Below are positions 44,865-53,026 of a stretch of DNA of 64,000 nt, in pieces (position 1 is the first letter of the stretch; the number at the start of each line of letters is the position of its first letter). Source of the DNA: Streptomyces roseochromogenus subsp. oscitans DS 12.976. Its GTDB lineage: Bacteria; Actinomycetota; Actinomycetes; Streptomycetales; Streptomycetaceae. The stretch is taken from positions 5,501,940-5,565,939 of the forward strand of contig NZ_CM002285.1 of NCBI RefSeq assembly GCF_000497445.1. Reading direction: 5' to 3'. The notes beneath the pieces were generated by a model. That model was not told the origin of the DNA, did not search any database, and worked only from the letters and a program-made list of their open reading frames with translations. The translations under genes were made by a program, and so were the position numbers.

Positions 44865-44882
44865 CCGCCCCGCGTTCGTGTA

Positions 44883-45094
44883 TCAGCACGGCGGGGAGGG
44901 AACATCGTCCTCCGCTATGGCACGTATGAACGACGTCCAGGAACTGGCGCGGAATGTGATCACCGTGCTCCCAGGGCGCTTCGAGTCACGAACGGGGGCC
45001 TGTCCTAGCGGGGGGGGGTGAGCAATTCGAGGCAGGTGTTCTCCTGGCCGCTGTAGCTGCTCTTGCACCACGTCCGGATCACGAGGTCGGTCAA
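44883..45094 (-). pseudogene. DUF397 protein gene broken at a nine-base C tract
   Basis: The TTG at 45092-45094 overlaps the upstream stop and starts TDLVIRTWCKSSYSGQENTCLELL, the classic DUF397 W.KSSYSG motif. It stops at 45005 just after a run of nine C (plus-strand G at 45010-45018). In the next frame the family continues APVRDSKRPGSTVITFRASSWTSFI down to 44883. One extra C restores the full protein of about 70 residues. DUF397 proteins are usually partners of XRE-type regulators; none is adjacent here. The tract may be a mutation, phase-variable, or a sequencing error. Confidence 0.7.
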
Positions 45095-47457
45095 CGCTGA
45101 GATTCCTTTGCGGTGTGGGCCTCTTGGAGCGCCTGTCGGCAGGAGGCGGTGTCAGGGTGGTCGTCGCCGAGCACGCGGTGGCAGGCTTCCAGGTTCGCCT
45201 CGGCCAGGGCCACGGCGGCGTCGAGGTCGCCGGCACCGAGGCGGATGCGGATCAGGACGTTCCGCAGGCCCAGAGTGTGCGGGTGCTCGGCGCCGAGGAT
45301 ACGTTCGCGTACCTCCAGGACCGAGAGAGCTTCCTGCGCTGCGAGCTCCCACTGTTGCTGAGAGCGCAGGATGTTGGCAAGCAATGCCCTGGTCGTGAGG
45401 GTCCGCGGATGCTCCGCACCCAGGAGGCGGCCTCGAACGGCAAGGATGCGTTCGACCAACGCCCGGGCTTCGTCTATCTGGCCGCTCTTGAACAGTATCC
45501 AAGCCAGGGTGTGGCAGGCGGTCAGGGTGACGGGGTCCTCGTCGCCCAGAGCCCGCGCGGCGCGTTCGGCGTTGGGCCGGGCGATGCCGACCGCCTCTTG
45601 CCAGCGTTGCTGCTCGCCGACGGCCTCAGCGAGGCAGGCCGTGCTGACGATGGTGTCCGGGGCTTCGAGGCCCAGGGCACTGCTGCGGCCGTCGACTGCG
45701 CGCCGCATGTGGTGCTCATCCTGGCTCCAGGCGCCCAGCCCATAGAAGACGAGGGCGAGTTCGTGGGCGCAAGCGAGCGTTGCCAAGTGGTCGGGGCCCA
45801 TCTCCGCCTCGTGGGCGACCAGGACCTCCTCAAGGAGGTCCTTGGCCTGCTCATAGCGGCCCAAGGCGCTCAGTATGCGACCGAGTTCGTAGCGATCTGC
45901 CAGGCTCTCCGCCGTGTCAGGAGCGTCGAGGGAGCCGTCGGCGTCCACGACGGCCTTCGCCACGGCATGAGCGGTGGCGAAGTCGCCGCGGTCGTAACTC
46001 TGGGCACGCAGGTAGCGTGCAAGGGCCAGTGCACGGTGGGCGATGGCCGAGCGGGCTCGGACAACACGTTCCAGAAGGGCCACCACATGTGGGGTGAACA
46101 ACCGCAGGCTCTGGGCGTCGATCAGCAGCCCTTCGCCGGCTTCCCTGGTGAGCAGGTCCTCCAGCAGAGTGGCTGCCGCGGCAAGAATGATCTCGCGCTG
46201 GTCCAGGGGGATGCGCGCGGCGACGGTGTCCAGTAGCAGGGCATGGGTCTGCACACAAGGAACACCCGGGCGGCCTACGTCTCCGGGCACGTCGTCGACG
46301 GACACCATGGAGTGCGACATCAGGCCCCGCAGGGCGGCCTCCGCGCGCTGGCCGGGTAGCGGTGGTTCGGCCCGGTCGAGGCCGGTATGCCGCAGCCTAT
46401 CGGGGTGGAGAACACCGGTCGGCAGTGGATCGGACGCGAAGCAGGACAACAGCCGGATCAGGGTGATCGCCTCGGGAAGACCACGATCGGCGAGGGCGTC
46501 GAGGGAGATCTGCCACGTACTGCTGATCAGCCGACGAAGGTCACGCTCATCAGGATCGGCGGCCTCGTCCAGCGTAGCGTTCGGATCATTGCGGAGACGC
46601 TCAAGGAATTCGTCCACAGTCACCGGATCCAGGAATCGGCGGCCCAGGTAGGAACCGGCGAGGACCAACGCCAGAGGATGGCACCCCAAGGCGCGGGCCA
46701 GCTCTTCCAGCTCGGCCGTGTCGGAGGGGACTTCGAGATCGATCAGGACATCCACGGCGTCGTCCAGGCCGAGAACGTCCAGATGATGGCGTTCCGCGCG
46801 CCGCCACGCTGCCGCCGTGCCGAAGCGGGTGGTGACGAGGATGGTGCCACGGCGTGTGGGTCGCAACCACACCTCGTCGCCCAGCACCGAGGGATCATCC
46901 GCGTTGTCGAGTACGAGCAGCCAAGGCTGGGACGAGCGTTCCAACTGGTACCAGGCCAGATCGGCGGCGGCCCGGCGACGGTCGCGCGCAGCATCGACCT
47001 CATCCTGCGAGGCGCCCCGGTCCTGGGCAACGGCGAGCATGCCCTCCCGGAAGGTCGGCGCAGTCGACGCGTTCACCCACAACCCGATGACTCCGTGCTG
47101 ACCCACCGCCTCGTCGAAGACCACGCGTACGATGGCCGTCTTCCCACAGCCCCCCATGCCGTGCACCACTACGGGACTGTCCGAGGCGTCAGGGTGACAC
47201 GCGGCGCGCAGCAAAAGGCGACGCAGATCGTGCCGGTCGTGGATCGGTGTCAGGGATGCCGCAGCCAAGGGGACCCGCACCGAGTCCGGGCCCACATGCT
47301 CTCGCCGAGCCGCCGCTCCGCCCGGCGAGTACTGGGCGGTGTAGCTCCCGATCTCGATGTTGACCTGGTCCCGGTCGGCGTTGAACAGCCGACCGTGATC
47401 GGCAACCGACACGCGAGGTCCCACAGCCCCCGCGTCGCCGCGCCCAGGGTGGCTCAT
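45091..47457 (-). CDS. STAND/NB-ARC ATPase with TPR repeats
   Basis: Signal-transducing ATPase of NLR type, 788 residues. Residues 22-46 hold a short motif region (GRLFNADRDQVNIEIG). Residues 70-350 form the NB-ARC: P-loop VVHGMGGCGKTAIV, Walker B WLLVLDNADD, sensor ILVTTR and GCHPLALVLAG. Residues 480-788 are kinesin-light-chain-type TPRs with repeated G.EHP.TL units. Such proteins oligomerise on sensing a trigger and activate an effector. Its ATG overlaps the stop of the small upstream gene, which carries the same short motif at its C-terminus. No effector domain is present in this chain, so the partner is the likely effector. Confidence 0.85.
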   Translation of the reverse strand: MSHPGRGDAGAVGPRVSVADHGRLFNADRDQVNIEIGSYTAQYSPGGAAARREHVGPDSVRVPLAAASLTPIHDRHDLRRLLLRAACHPDASDSPVVVHGMGGCGKTAIVRVVFDEAVGQHGVIGLWVNASTAPTFREGMLAVAQDRGASQDEVDAARDRRRAAADLAWYQLERSSQPWLLVLDNADDPSVLGDEVWLRPTRRGTILVTTRFGTAAAWRRAERHHLDVLGLDDAVDVLIDLEVPSDTAELEELARALGCHPLALVLAGSYLGRRFLDPVTVDEFLERLRNDPNATLDEAADPDERDLRRLISSTWQISLDALADRGLPEAITLIRLLSCFASDPLPTGVLHPDRLRHTGLDRAEPPLPGQRAEAALRGLMSHSMVSVDDVPGDVGRPGVPCVQTHALLLDTVAARIPLDQREIILAAAATLLEDLLTREAGEGLLIDAQSLRLFTPHVVALLERVVRARSAIAHRALALARYLRAQSYDRGDFATAHAVAKAVVDADGSLDAPDTAESLADRYELGRILSALGRYEQAKDLLEEVLVAHEAEMGPDHLATLACAHELALVFYGLGAWSQDEHHMRRAVDGRSSALGLEAPDTIVSTACLAEAVGEQQRWQEAVGIARPNAERAARALGDEDPVTLTACHTLAWILFKSGQIDEARALVERILAVRGRLLGAEHPRTLTTRALLANILRSQQQWELAAQEALSVLEVRERILGAEHPHTLGLRNVLIRIRLGAGDLDAAVALAEANLEACHRVLGDDHPDTASCRQALQEAHTAKESQR

Positions 47458-47864
47458 CGCTCGTGGATGTGCTGGTCGCGGCCCGCGTTGTAGACGCGCC
47501 CGTTGCCGGACACGTGCGTGTGGAAGACGGGAGCCGGCACGGTGGGTTGCTGATCGCGGGGCAGCGAGCCGCGTACTTCGTCGAGGACGTGCTGCAACTG
47601 TTCGGCCACGGCCGGATCCTGCTCCAGGATTCGGCGCAGCCGACGGTCCCAGTCACGTACCAGATCCGCCTCGTCCTGCTCATTCTGGTCCTGGCGGGCC
47701 GCGAGAACCTCTTCGCGGGTCTCGTCCAGAGCCAGGGTGATCTCCTCGGCTTGGATAGGCCGGAAGCGGCGCCACAGCATCACGACACCGTCACGTGCCT
47801 GCTGCCAAGCATCCGTGGCCATCAACGCCACCAGCGTGGCACCGGCCGTCTCGACAACATCCAC
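47454..47864 (-). CDS. Small partner of the STAND ATPase, possible effector with shared motif
   Basis: The GTG at 47862-47864 follows AGGGGG; 136 residues. Residues 1-100 are helical (VDVVETAGATLVALMATDAWQ, AEEITLALDETREEVLAARQ, LVRDWDRRLRRILEQDPAVAEQL). A Pro-rich hinge leads to the C-terminal GNGRVYNAGRDQHIHE. This ending matches the N-terminal GRLFNADRDQ of the coupled ATPase at eight of eleven positions. In bacterial NLR pairs an amyloid-type motif is shared by the effector C-terminus and receptor N-terminus in just this way. I infer an alpha-helical, perhaps membrane-acting effector. Confidence 0.65.
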   Translation of the reverse strand: MDVVETAGATLVALMATDAWQQARDGVVMLWRRFRPIQAEEITLALDETREEVLAARQDQNEQDEADLVRDWDRRLRRILEQDPAVAEQLQHVLDEVRGSLPRDQQPTVPAPVFHTHVSGNGRVYNAGRDQHIHER

Positions 47865-48189
47865 GCGCGCCCCCTGCCAGAGCAGACTCACCCAGCTCCT
47901 TCCGGGTGATAGTAGACGGGGCGGCCACCACGGCCCTCAACATTCCTGCCACCAGTGCGGCCAGCGCACGAATCTTGGCCGAAACGCACTGGGTGCCACC
48001 GCTCAGCTCAGCCCCGAACTCGTCGGTCAGAGCTCGTGCCTAGTCGGCAGCGCGCCTCGGCCTGGGATCTGGGGCCATCACGTTCATCTGTCGAGTGATC
48101 AACCTATGTGCCTGGCTGTGGGACGAGCCGAATCTCGTTCCCGTCGTGGCCGACCAGCCTATCCTGCCGGCCGCTGAACTCGGGCTAGC
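47865..48189. other. Gene-poor stretch
   Basis: About 325 bases with no convincing gene. It carries the promoter region of the STAND pair, but no clear promoter or operator could be picked out. Confidence 0.35.
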
Positions 48190-48768
48190 TCACCGAAGGC
48201 GAGGGTTTATCGCCACGAGGCGAGCTCGGAACCCTGGATCAGGCTGATTGGCCTCGAACTCGCCGCTTTCCGGGTCGATATAACCCCATTCGCCCTTCCG
48301 GCCAGCACCGCAGACCATCAGGGTCAACGTCCGCCCCGGCTCAGCGATTGCGGTGACCTCATGGAAGGTCGTGAGGGGCAAGTGGTTCTGCCCGCCTGCT
48401 TGGTGAACCTGGGTCGTGCTGGTGACCTGGCCGTCCACCACTTCATACCGCTGCTCGGTATATCCGCCGAGCAGGATGAACGCGGTGAACTCCCACGGAT
48501 GGTTGTGCGGCTTCGGCGCCGCACCGTCGCGAAGGTCCGGACCGAGCCAAAGATTGATCTTGGCGGTGCATTCTGCCTCACGCCGCAGAAGAAGCTCGGC
48601 CTTGTATCCGACCCCGTCCAGGTCAGGGATCAGCGTCCAGTTGCTTTCGGACGTAAACCTGTCCCAGGTCAGGTGCTCGTCCGGAAGATGCTCTGCCAGA
48701 CCTGTGACGGCGGCGTTGAACATCTCCTCGTCCACCGCCAGGCCGGGAATGATCTGTACGGACTTCAT
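48190..48768 (-). CDS. Cupin-like protein
   Basis: The ATG at 48766-48768 (MKSVQIIPGLAVDEEMF) follows AAGGGAG; 192 residues. It has one cupin-type core: PKPHNHPWEFTAFILLGGYTEQ with the HxHxxE metal ligands and terminal Gly, then TTFHEVTAIAEPGRTLTLMV with the second-motif His. Such proteins bind iron or other metals and act as dioxygenases, isomerases or sensors; the reaction is unknown. Last gene of the long minus-strand run, 80 bases after the tiny ORF at 48849-48899. Confidence 0.65.
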   Translation of the reverse strand: MKSVQIIPGLAVDEEMFNAAVTGLAEHLPDEHLTWDRFTSESNWTLIPDLDGVGYKAELLLRREAECTAKINLWLGPDLRDGAAPKPHNHPWEFTAFILLGGYTEQRYEVVDGQVTSTTQVHQAGGQNHLPLTTFHEVTAIAEPGRTLTLMVCGAGRKGEWGYIDPESGEFEANQPDPGFRARLVAINPRLR

Positions 48769-48848
48769 GGTTCGCTCCCTTTCGGCCGCCACAGCGGCTG
48801 TGCTCGACGAATAGGTCAGCGGGCGGTCTGGTGAAGACCACCAATGGT

Positions 48849-48899
48849 TCAAGTAGGAGCTGCGGGCAGGCAGCTCTTGACGCCGATGACCTGGTTCAT
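48849..48899 (-). CDS. Putative 16-residue peptide gene
   Basis: The minus strand has AAGGAG eight bases before ATG (48897-48899), then MNQVIGVKSCLPAAPT and a TGA at 48849-48851. The binding site starts directly after the stop of the 2H phosphoesterase gene, and the cupin gene follows. With one Cys and a Pro/Ala-rich end it could be a directly made bioactive or precursor peptide (as in MccA-type or biarylitide systems), or a leader peptide for the cupin. Nothing but the signals and the context supports it. Confidence 0.45.
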   Translation of the reverse strand: MNQVIGVKSCLPAAPT

Positions 48900-48912
48900 G
48901 TGGTGAACTCCT

Positions 48913-49581
48913 TCACGGCTGGCGGGTTTGCAGCGTCCTCGACCAGTGCTGGGCAGTCTGCAGGCGCGGCCAGTGGGATCCGCCAAGCGGCACGTCGAGG
49001 ATCCGCTCGAACATGATCTCGCGCCGGTCGTGCCACTGGGAGACCAAACTGATCTGTTCCACGCGCATCGTGACGGGGCGGGGTCCGTGGTCGCTCAGCC
49101 ATACCTTCATCGGAAGCCGCTCGACATCCCCCACACCGTAGGCCAGGCTGGCGTGAGGGTAGTGGGCTGCGGGCAGGGCCTCGTAGCGGCCACCAGTCGC
49201 TTTCGCGGTGGCAGCGACGGTCAGCTCCCACAACGGGCGCGATGCCGCCCCTGGCCGCCCCGCACACTCGATGGCGACACTGCCCACAGTGGCCCGACCC
49301 AAAGTGAGCTCCAACGGCGCGATCCAGGCGCAACCCGCCCGCACCTCATCGACCATGTCAGCGATCTCCCGCTCGGACATCTCCTCCACGGGAGGCCCGT
49401 GCAAGACGGTGACGTGAAAGTTCTCCGGTCGCACAGGGGCGAGGCCCGGTCGGTGAGTCAGCTCCCGGTAGGGCTCGAACAGAGTCTCCTCCGCCCACTC
49501 GGGCGAGGCGAGCAGATGCCAGTGGTAGTCCCGGCGGCCTTCCGGCCAGCGGTGGATAACCGTGGAAAAGAAGTCCCGCAC
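48913..49581 (-). CDS. 2H phosphoesterase superfamily protein (2'-5' RNA ligase-like)
   Basis: The GTG at 49579-49581 follows AAAGGAGA; 222 residues. Two HxT/S motifs of the superfamily are present, FHVTVLHG near residue 68 and YPHASLAYG near 150, spaced as usual. Family enzymes act on cyclic nucleotide phosphates or RNA ends. Cytoplasmic. In this operon it may process a nucleotide intermediate, or act on a phosphodiester in a peptide-nucleotide; this is inference. Confidence 0.75.
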   Translation of the reverse strand: MRDFFSTVIHRWPEGRRDYHWHLLASPEWAEETLFEPYRELTHRPGLAPVRPENFHVTVLHGPPVEEMSEREIADMVDEVRAGCAWIAPLELTLGRATVGSVAIECAGRPGAASRPLWELTVAATAKATGGRYEALPAAHYPHASLAYGVGDVERLPMKVWLSDHGPRPVTMRVEQISLVSQWHDRREIMFERILDVPLGGSHWPRLQTAQHWSRTLQTRQP

Positions 49582-49706
49582 AGTCGATCTCCTTTCCTTT
49601 GCACGTAAACGGGGTTGCTTGGGGCAGGGCTGTGCATCCAGATGTTGGCCAACGACATCTGGTCGCATGGCCTGGAGGGACACGGACCGCTATCGCGGGC
49701 TCGTGA

Positions 49707-50456
49707 TCACCGGCATTGCGCGATCATGTGCAGGCGGGTGCTGACGTTGTATCCGTACGCGGCCGCGCCGGCCGTGATGACCGGTTGGCGGTCCAGCAGC
49801 GTGGCCGTGTCGGGCGCTTCCGGCATCACCCAGACCCACGACGGCTCCAGATCGTGCTCCGCCGCAAAGTCCGCTACTTCCCGGATATGGGCCTGGTCGG
49901 CCACGACGAACTTGAACGCCGCTCGTTCTGCCGCTGCAAGCCGAGCGAACGCCGCGATCGCATCGGGTTTGATCCGGCGCTTGAGCGGGTCACCGCCGCC
50001 CATGACCGTCAACTTCGGCGACACGGTGTAGTGCCCAATAAAGGGGTTGATAGATGGGGGCGGCGCGATAGTGCCATTCGTCTCCACATGCACCTCAATG
50101 CCCCGGCGTCCCAACAGGTCCAGCATGGTGATGAACGCCGGTGCGCTCTGCCACAGCAGAGGTTCACCGCCCGAGAGCACCACCATACGAACCCGTGCGG
50201 GCAGCCGGTCCACCGCAGCCGCAACTGCCGTCTCCGGGCAGGTGACGGCCAAGTCGTAGCGCGAGGTGTCCCAGGTCTGGGCCGTGTCGCAGGGAGGACA
50301 GTGCAGATTGCACCACCCCAGGCGAATGAAGCCGCAGGAGCGCCCCATGTAGGGCCCTTCACCCTGCACCACATCCCAGAAGACCTCATTGATCGGCAGG
50401 TGCGTCTCCCGGTTGCGGCCATCGGCTGCCGGCAGCGGCAAAGCGGTGTGAGTCAT
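49707..50456 (-). CDS. QueE-like radical SAM enzyme
   Basis: A 249-residue radical SAM protein. EVFWDVVQGEGPYMGRSCGFIRLGWCNLHCPPCDTA holds in its last part the CxxxCxxC cluster motif (C51, C55, C58 region) typical of QueE; VVLSGGEPLLW is the SAM-binding GGEP, and VETNGTI and VSPKLTVMGGG follow. QueE makes 7-carboxy-7-deazaguanine, but no QueC, QueD or GTP cyclohydrolase gene is near, so a different substrate is likely. ATG overlaps the upstream stop (ATGA), showing coupling to the TPR gene. Confidence 0.8.
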   Translation of the reverse strand: MTHTALPLPAADGRNRETHLPINEVFWDVVQGEGPYMGRSCGFIRLGWCNLHCPPCDTAQTWDTSRYDLAVTCPETAVAAAVDRLPARVRMVVLSGGEPLLWQSAPAFITMLDLLGRRGIEVHVETNGTIAPPPSINPFIGHYTVSPKLTVMGGGDPLKRRIKPDAIAAFARLAAAERAAFKFVVADQAHIREVADFAAEHDLEPSWVWVMPEAPDTATLLDRQPVITAGAAAYGYNVSTRLHMIAQCR

Positions 50457-51277
50457 GCCCCCTCCAGTCCGAAGAGAGTCATTCCGGCAATCTCACGAAG
50501 CCCCGCCGTCCGGTGGTGTGCGTCACCCAGCACCTTGTCCGCTGCAGGTAGGGCCTGCTCAGCCAGCGAAGCCGCCTCCTGCACCCTGCCTGCTGAAACC
50601 AGAATGTCGGCCAGGTCGTGGACGACGGCGATCGTGTGCGGATGTTCCGGTCCCAGCACCGCCATGCGCCCCTGGTACACCTGCCTTGCCTGCGATGCGG
50701 CGCTCTCTAGATCCCCGAAGCCCTGCAGGCACTTGGCCAGTAGGTTCCCCGCGGAGAACGTGAGCCGGTGCTCAGTGCCGAGGCAACGCTCGAGGTCGGC
50801 ACAGACCGCGGTAGCCAGTTGTGTAGCTTCTCCCCATCGTTCCTGGTGGAATCTGATCCACGCTACGGTCAGGCGAGCCATCAGTACTCCGTCGTGCGAC
50901 TGGAGTGCCTTGACCTCACCGAGCTTGATCGTTTCCCGTGCGATCGCCTCGGCCTCTTCCATCCGGCCCTGTTCTCCGACTGCATCGGCCAGCCAGGCGC
51001 GAGCTTGGAGCGTGTCTGGATGGTCCGGGCCGAGGATGCGAGACCGGCCCTCAACCGCACGACGGTGATACAGCTCCGCCTCGGAGAAGCGGCCCAGGCC
51101 GTACAGGGACAGGCCGAGAGTGAGGCGGGCCCGCCACGGGACGTCGTGGTCGAGGCCGAACTCTGCGTCGAGGTGTGGCAGGACCTCTTGGCACAGGCTC
51201 ACGGCTTCGGTGAAGTCGCCTTGCTGGAAAGCAGTTTCGGCTTTCTGCAGGGCGTTGCTGAAGGACCGTGTCGTCAT
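50453..51277 (-). CDS. TPR-repeat protein (kinesin light chain type)
   Basis: The ATG at 51275-51277 (MTTRSFSNALQKAETAFQQGD) is preferred; 274 residues. It consists of about five 42-residue TPRs with GPDHPDTLQARAWLADAVGEQGRMEEAE and GPEHPHTIAVVHDLADILVSAGRVQEAA. It resembles the TPR part of the STAND protein at 45091-47457 but has no ATPase domain. It probably acts as a scaffold for its coupled radical SAM partner; this is inference. Confidence 0.75.
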   Translation of the reverse strand: MTTRSFSNALQKAETAFQQGDFTEAVSLCQEVLPHLDAEFGLDHDVPWRARLTLGLSLYGLGRFSEAELYHRRAVEGRSRILGPDHPDTLQARAWLADAVGEQGRMEEAEAIARETIKLGEVKALQSHDGVLMARLTVAWIRFHQERWGEATQLATAVCADLERCLGTEHRLTFSAGNLLAKCLQGFGDLESAASQARQVYQGRMAVLGPEHPHTIAVVHDLADILVSAGRVQEAASLAEQALPAADKVLGDAHHRTAGLREIAGMTLFGLEGA

Positions 51278-51422
51278 TTCTAGGGGCCCTTTCGTGATCG
51301 GTGATGAGATGGGTGTGTGCTGCTCTGCCCGGGCGGGCCGCGTGGGGCTAATGGGGACGTGGGACACGGGGAGCGTTACCGGCTGTCTCTGCGGCTATGG
51401 AGGCACCTGCAGCGAGGCGATT

Positions 51423-52256
51423 TCAGACGTATTCGCCGGCGGCAGGGAGGGCGACCCGGTCCAGGTCGAAAGTGGCAACGATGCCGTAGTGATCGGCGTT
51501 GGTGTTAACCCGCCGGTAGTCCACGATCGCGGGCACGAGTGCCGGGGTGACGTGGAACTGGTCCACGCGCAACTGTCCGCCCTTGCCAGTCAGGGCACGC
51601 AGTGAGGGATCGGGGCGGGAGTCGGCGAGGTGGGCGGCGACGTCGGTCATGTCGCCGTCGCGGAAGACCTCGCCCACGAGGCGGTTGCCCCGCCACGGGT
51701 CGGTAGAGCTCTTGCGTCGATGGCACCGGGAGGACCGGTTGTAGGGAGGGATGAGTGACCAGTCCGGCTCCTCGTCCCCCAACGGCATGTGGTTGATGTC
51801 GCCGCCGACGAGGCCGATGCCGCCGAATCGGTAGGCGCGGGCGATGAGCAGCTGGGCCTCCTGGCCGGCGGCTTCCACGGAGTAGGGGGTCAGATGAGTA
51901 CTGATCGCTACGAGCGGGACCGGCCACTCCTTCGCGAGGCCCAGTGGTCGAAGCTGGAGGGAGCAGTAACCGTGGTGCATGTCCGTGGCGCTGTACCTGG
52001 TGTCGGTGTCCAGCCATTCCAGAGCCCTGGGTTTCCAGGCCACCGCGGGGTTCATCTGGCGGGATGGCGCGACGACAAGGTTCATGCCGAGCTCCTCACG
52101 AGCGGCCTTAGCCTGTTCGGGCCCGGCGAGCCATTCGACCTCCTGCAGCAGAAGCAGGTCCGGGTCCACGTCACGGATGGCGCCTACCAGCCCCTCCCAT
52201 CGCCCATCCTGGTGGGCGCCGATCTGGGCGTTCTGGCTCATTACTGTCAATATCAC
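51423..52256 (-). CDS. Endonuclease/exonuclease/phosphatase (EEP) family protein
   Basis: A 277-residue protein with all main EEP motifs: MSQNAQIGAH, DLLLLQEVEWL (catalytic Glu), AISTHLTPYS, GLVGGDINHMPLG (Asp-x-Asn), RVDQFHVTP and NADHYGIVATF with the final Asp-His. Start GTG at 52256 with AAGGAG eight bases upstream. It should hydrolyse a phosphodi- or monoester with a divalent metal. Together with the 2H phosphoesterase it points to a phosphate-bearing substrate in this operon. Confidence 0.8.
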   Translation of the reverse strand: MILTVMSQNAQIGAHQDGRWEGLVGAIRDVDPDLLLLQEVEWLAGPEQAKAAREELGMNLVVAPSRQMNPAVAWKPRALEWLDTDTRYSATDMHHGYCSLQLRPLGLAKEWPVPLVAISTHLTPYSVEAAGQEAQLLIARAYRFGGIGLVGGDINHMPLGDEEPDWSLIPPYNRSSRCHRRKSSTDPWRGNRLVGEVFRDGDMTDVAAHLADSRPDPSLRALTGKGGQLRVDQFHVTPALVPAIVDYRRVNTNADHYGIVATFDLDRVALPAAGEYV

Positions 52257-52355
52257 GTGAAGTTGCTCCTTGCCTGTCGGATGGTTAGCTCGGGGAGCGT
52301 TGTCCGTCCCAAGGGCGGCGCCGCGCTGTCGTCGATCTGAGGCGACACCGCGTCA

Positions 52356-52865
52356 TCAGCGCGAACGCGAAGTCTGCGGGTGCTCCAGGCCGCCGGGATC
52401 GGTGGCCGTGGGAATGGACGGCAGGACTTTTCCGGTCTCGTCCTGAAAGGCGGTGTCCATGAGGGAGTGGAACTGGCGGGCGCGTTCGTCGACGGCAGCC
52501 CGGGCCCGCCCTTCACGGACACGGGTCCACCACTGCATGCCTTCGGGCGTGGCGAAGAGAGCACGGGCGGCACCGTCCACCCCGGCAGGGTTTAGGGCTC
52601 CGACCCGGTACATCACCTCCCACGCAGCGACCCAGGCGTTGCGGTGCAGGTGCAGGCGCCGTTCCGCCGAGTCGAGCGGCGCCAGGCTTCCCCATATTGC
52701 GCGGAGACTGGGACGCTCCACCTGAGCCGCGAGTAGCTGCTGATGCATGCGTGCCGTCTCCAGAAGAGTCCGATCACGGTGCCGGCGCTCACTGAGAACG
52801 ACATGGACGATGCCGGTCCCGGCGAGGGCGAGCAGCGCGGCAGCGGTCACATGGTTGCTACGCAT
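52356..52865 (-). CDS. DUF6082-like single-span membrane protein
   Basis: The ATG at 52863-52865 follows AAGGAA; 169 residues. One N-terminal membrane span (VTAAALLALAGTGIVHVVL) is followed by a charged helical domain (RHRDRTLLETARMHQQLLAAQVERPSLRAIWGSL, LHRNAWVAAWEVMYRVG, WWTRVREGRARAAVDERARQFHSLMDTAF). This matches the Streptomyces DUF6082 pattern; function unknown. Cytoplasmic C-terminal domain likely. Confidence 0.6.
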   Translation of the reverse strand: MRSNHVTAAALLALAGTGIVHVVLSERRHRDRTLLETARMHQQLLAAQVERPSLRAIWGSLAPLDSAERRLHLHRNAWVAAWEVMYRVGALNPAGVDGAARALFATPEGMQWWTRVREGRARAAVDERARQFHSLMDTAFQDETGKVLPSIPTATDPGGLEHPQTSRSR

Positions 52866-53026
52866 GAGAGATTCCTTCTTCCAACAGTTCGTCGCAATGG
52901 TGCGAGAGCAGGCAGAGGGCAGGCATTTGTGGGCTTCTGGACTAGTGAGTGCATCCCGCTTAGTCGGTGGAACGCAGAGCAGCGGTGACACACCCGGTCG
53001 GGTGCTCGACGGCTAGAAGGGCCCCA

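Noticed and set aside
46387..47493. 368-codon plus-strand ORF opposite the STAND gene
   Set aside because: Antisense of NB-ARC coding sequence; the family motifs are on the minus strand.
49707..50456. Reading of the radical SAM gene as part of a 7-deazaguanine (preQ0) pathway
   Set aside because: No QueD, QueC or GTP cyclohydrolase gene is in the window, so the pathway cannot be supported.
49716..51068. 450-codon plus-strand ORF opposite the radical SAM and TPR genes
   Set aside because: Crosses two genes with clear motifs on the other strand and has shadow-type composition.
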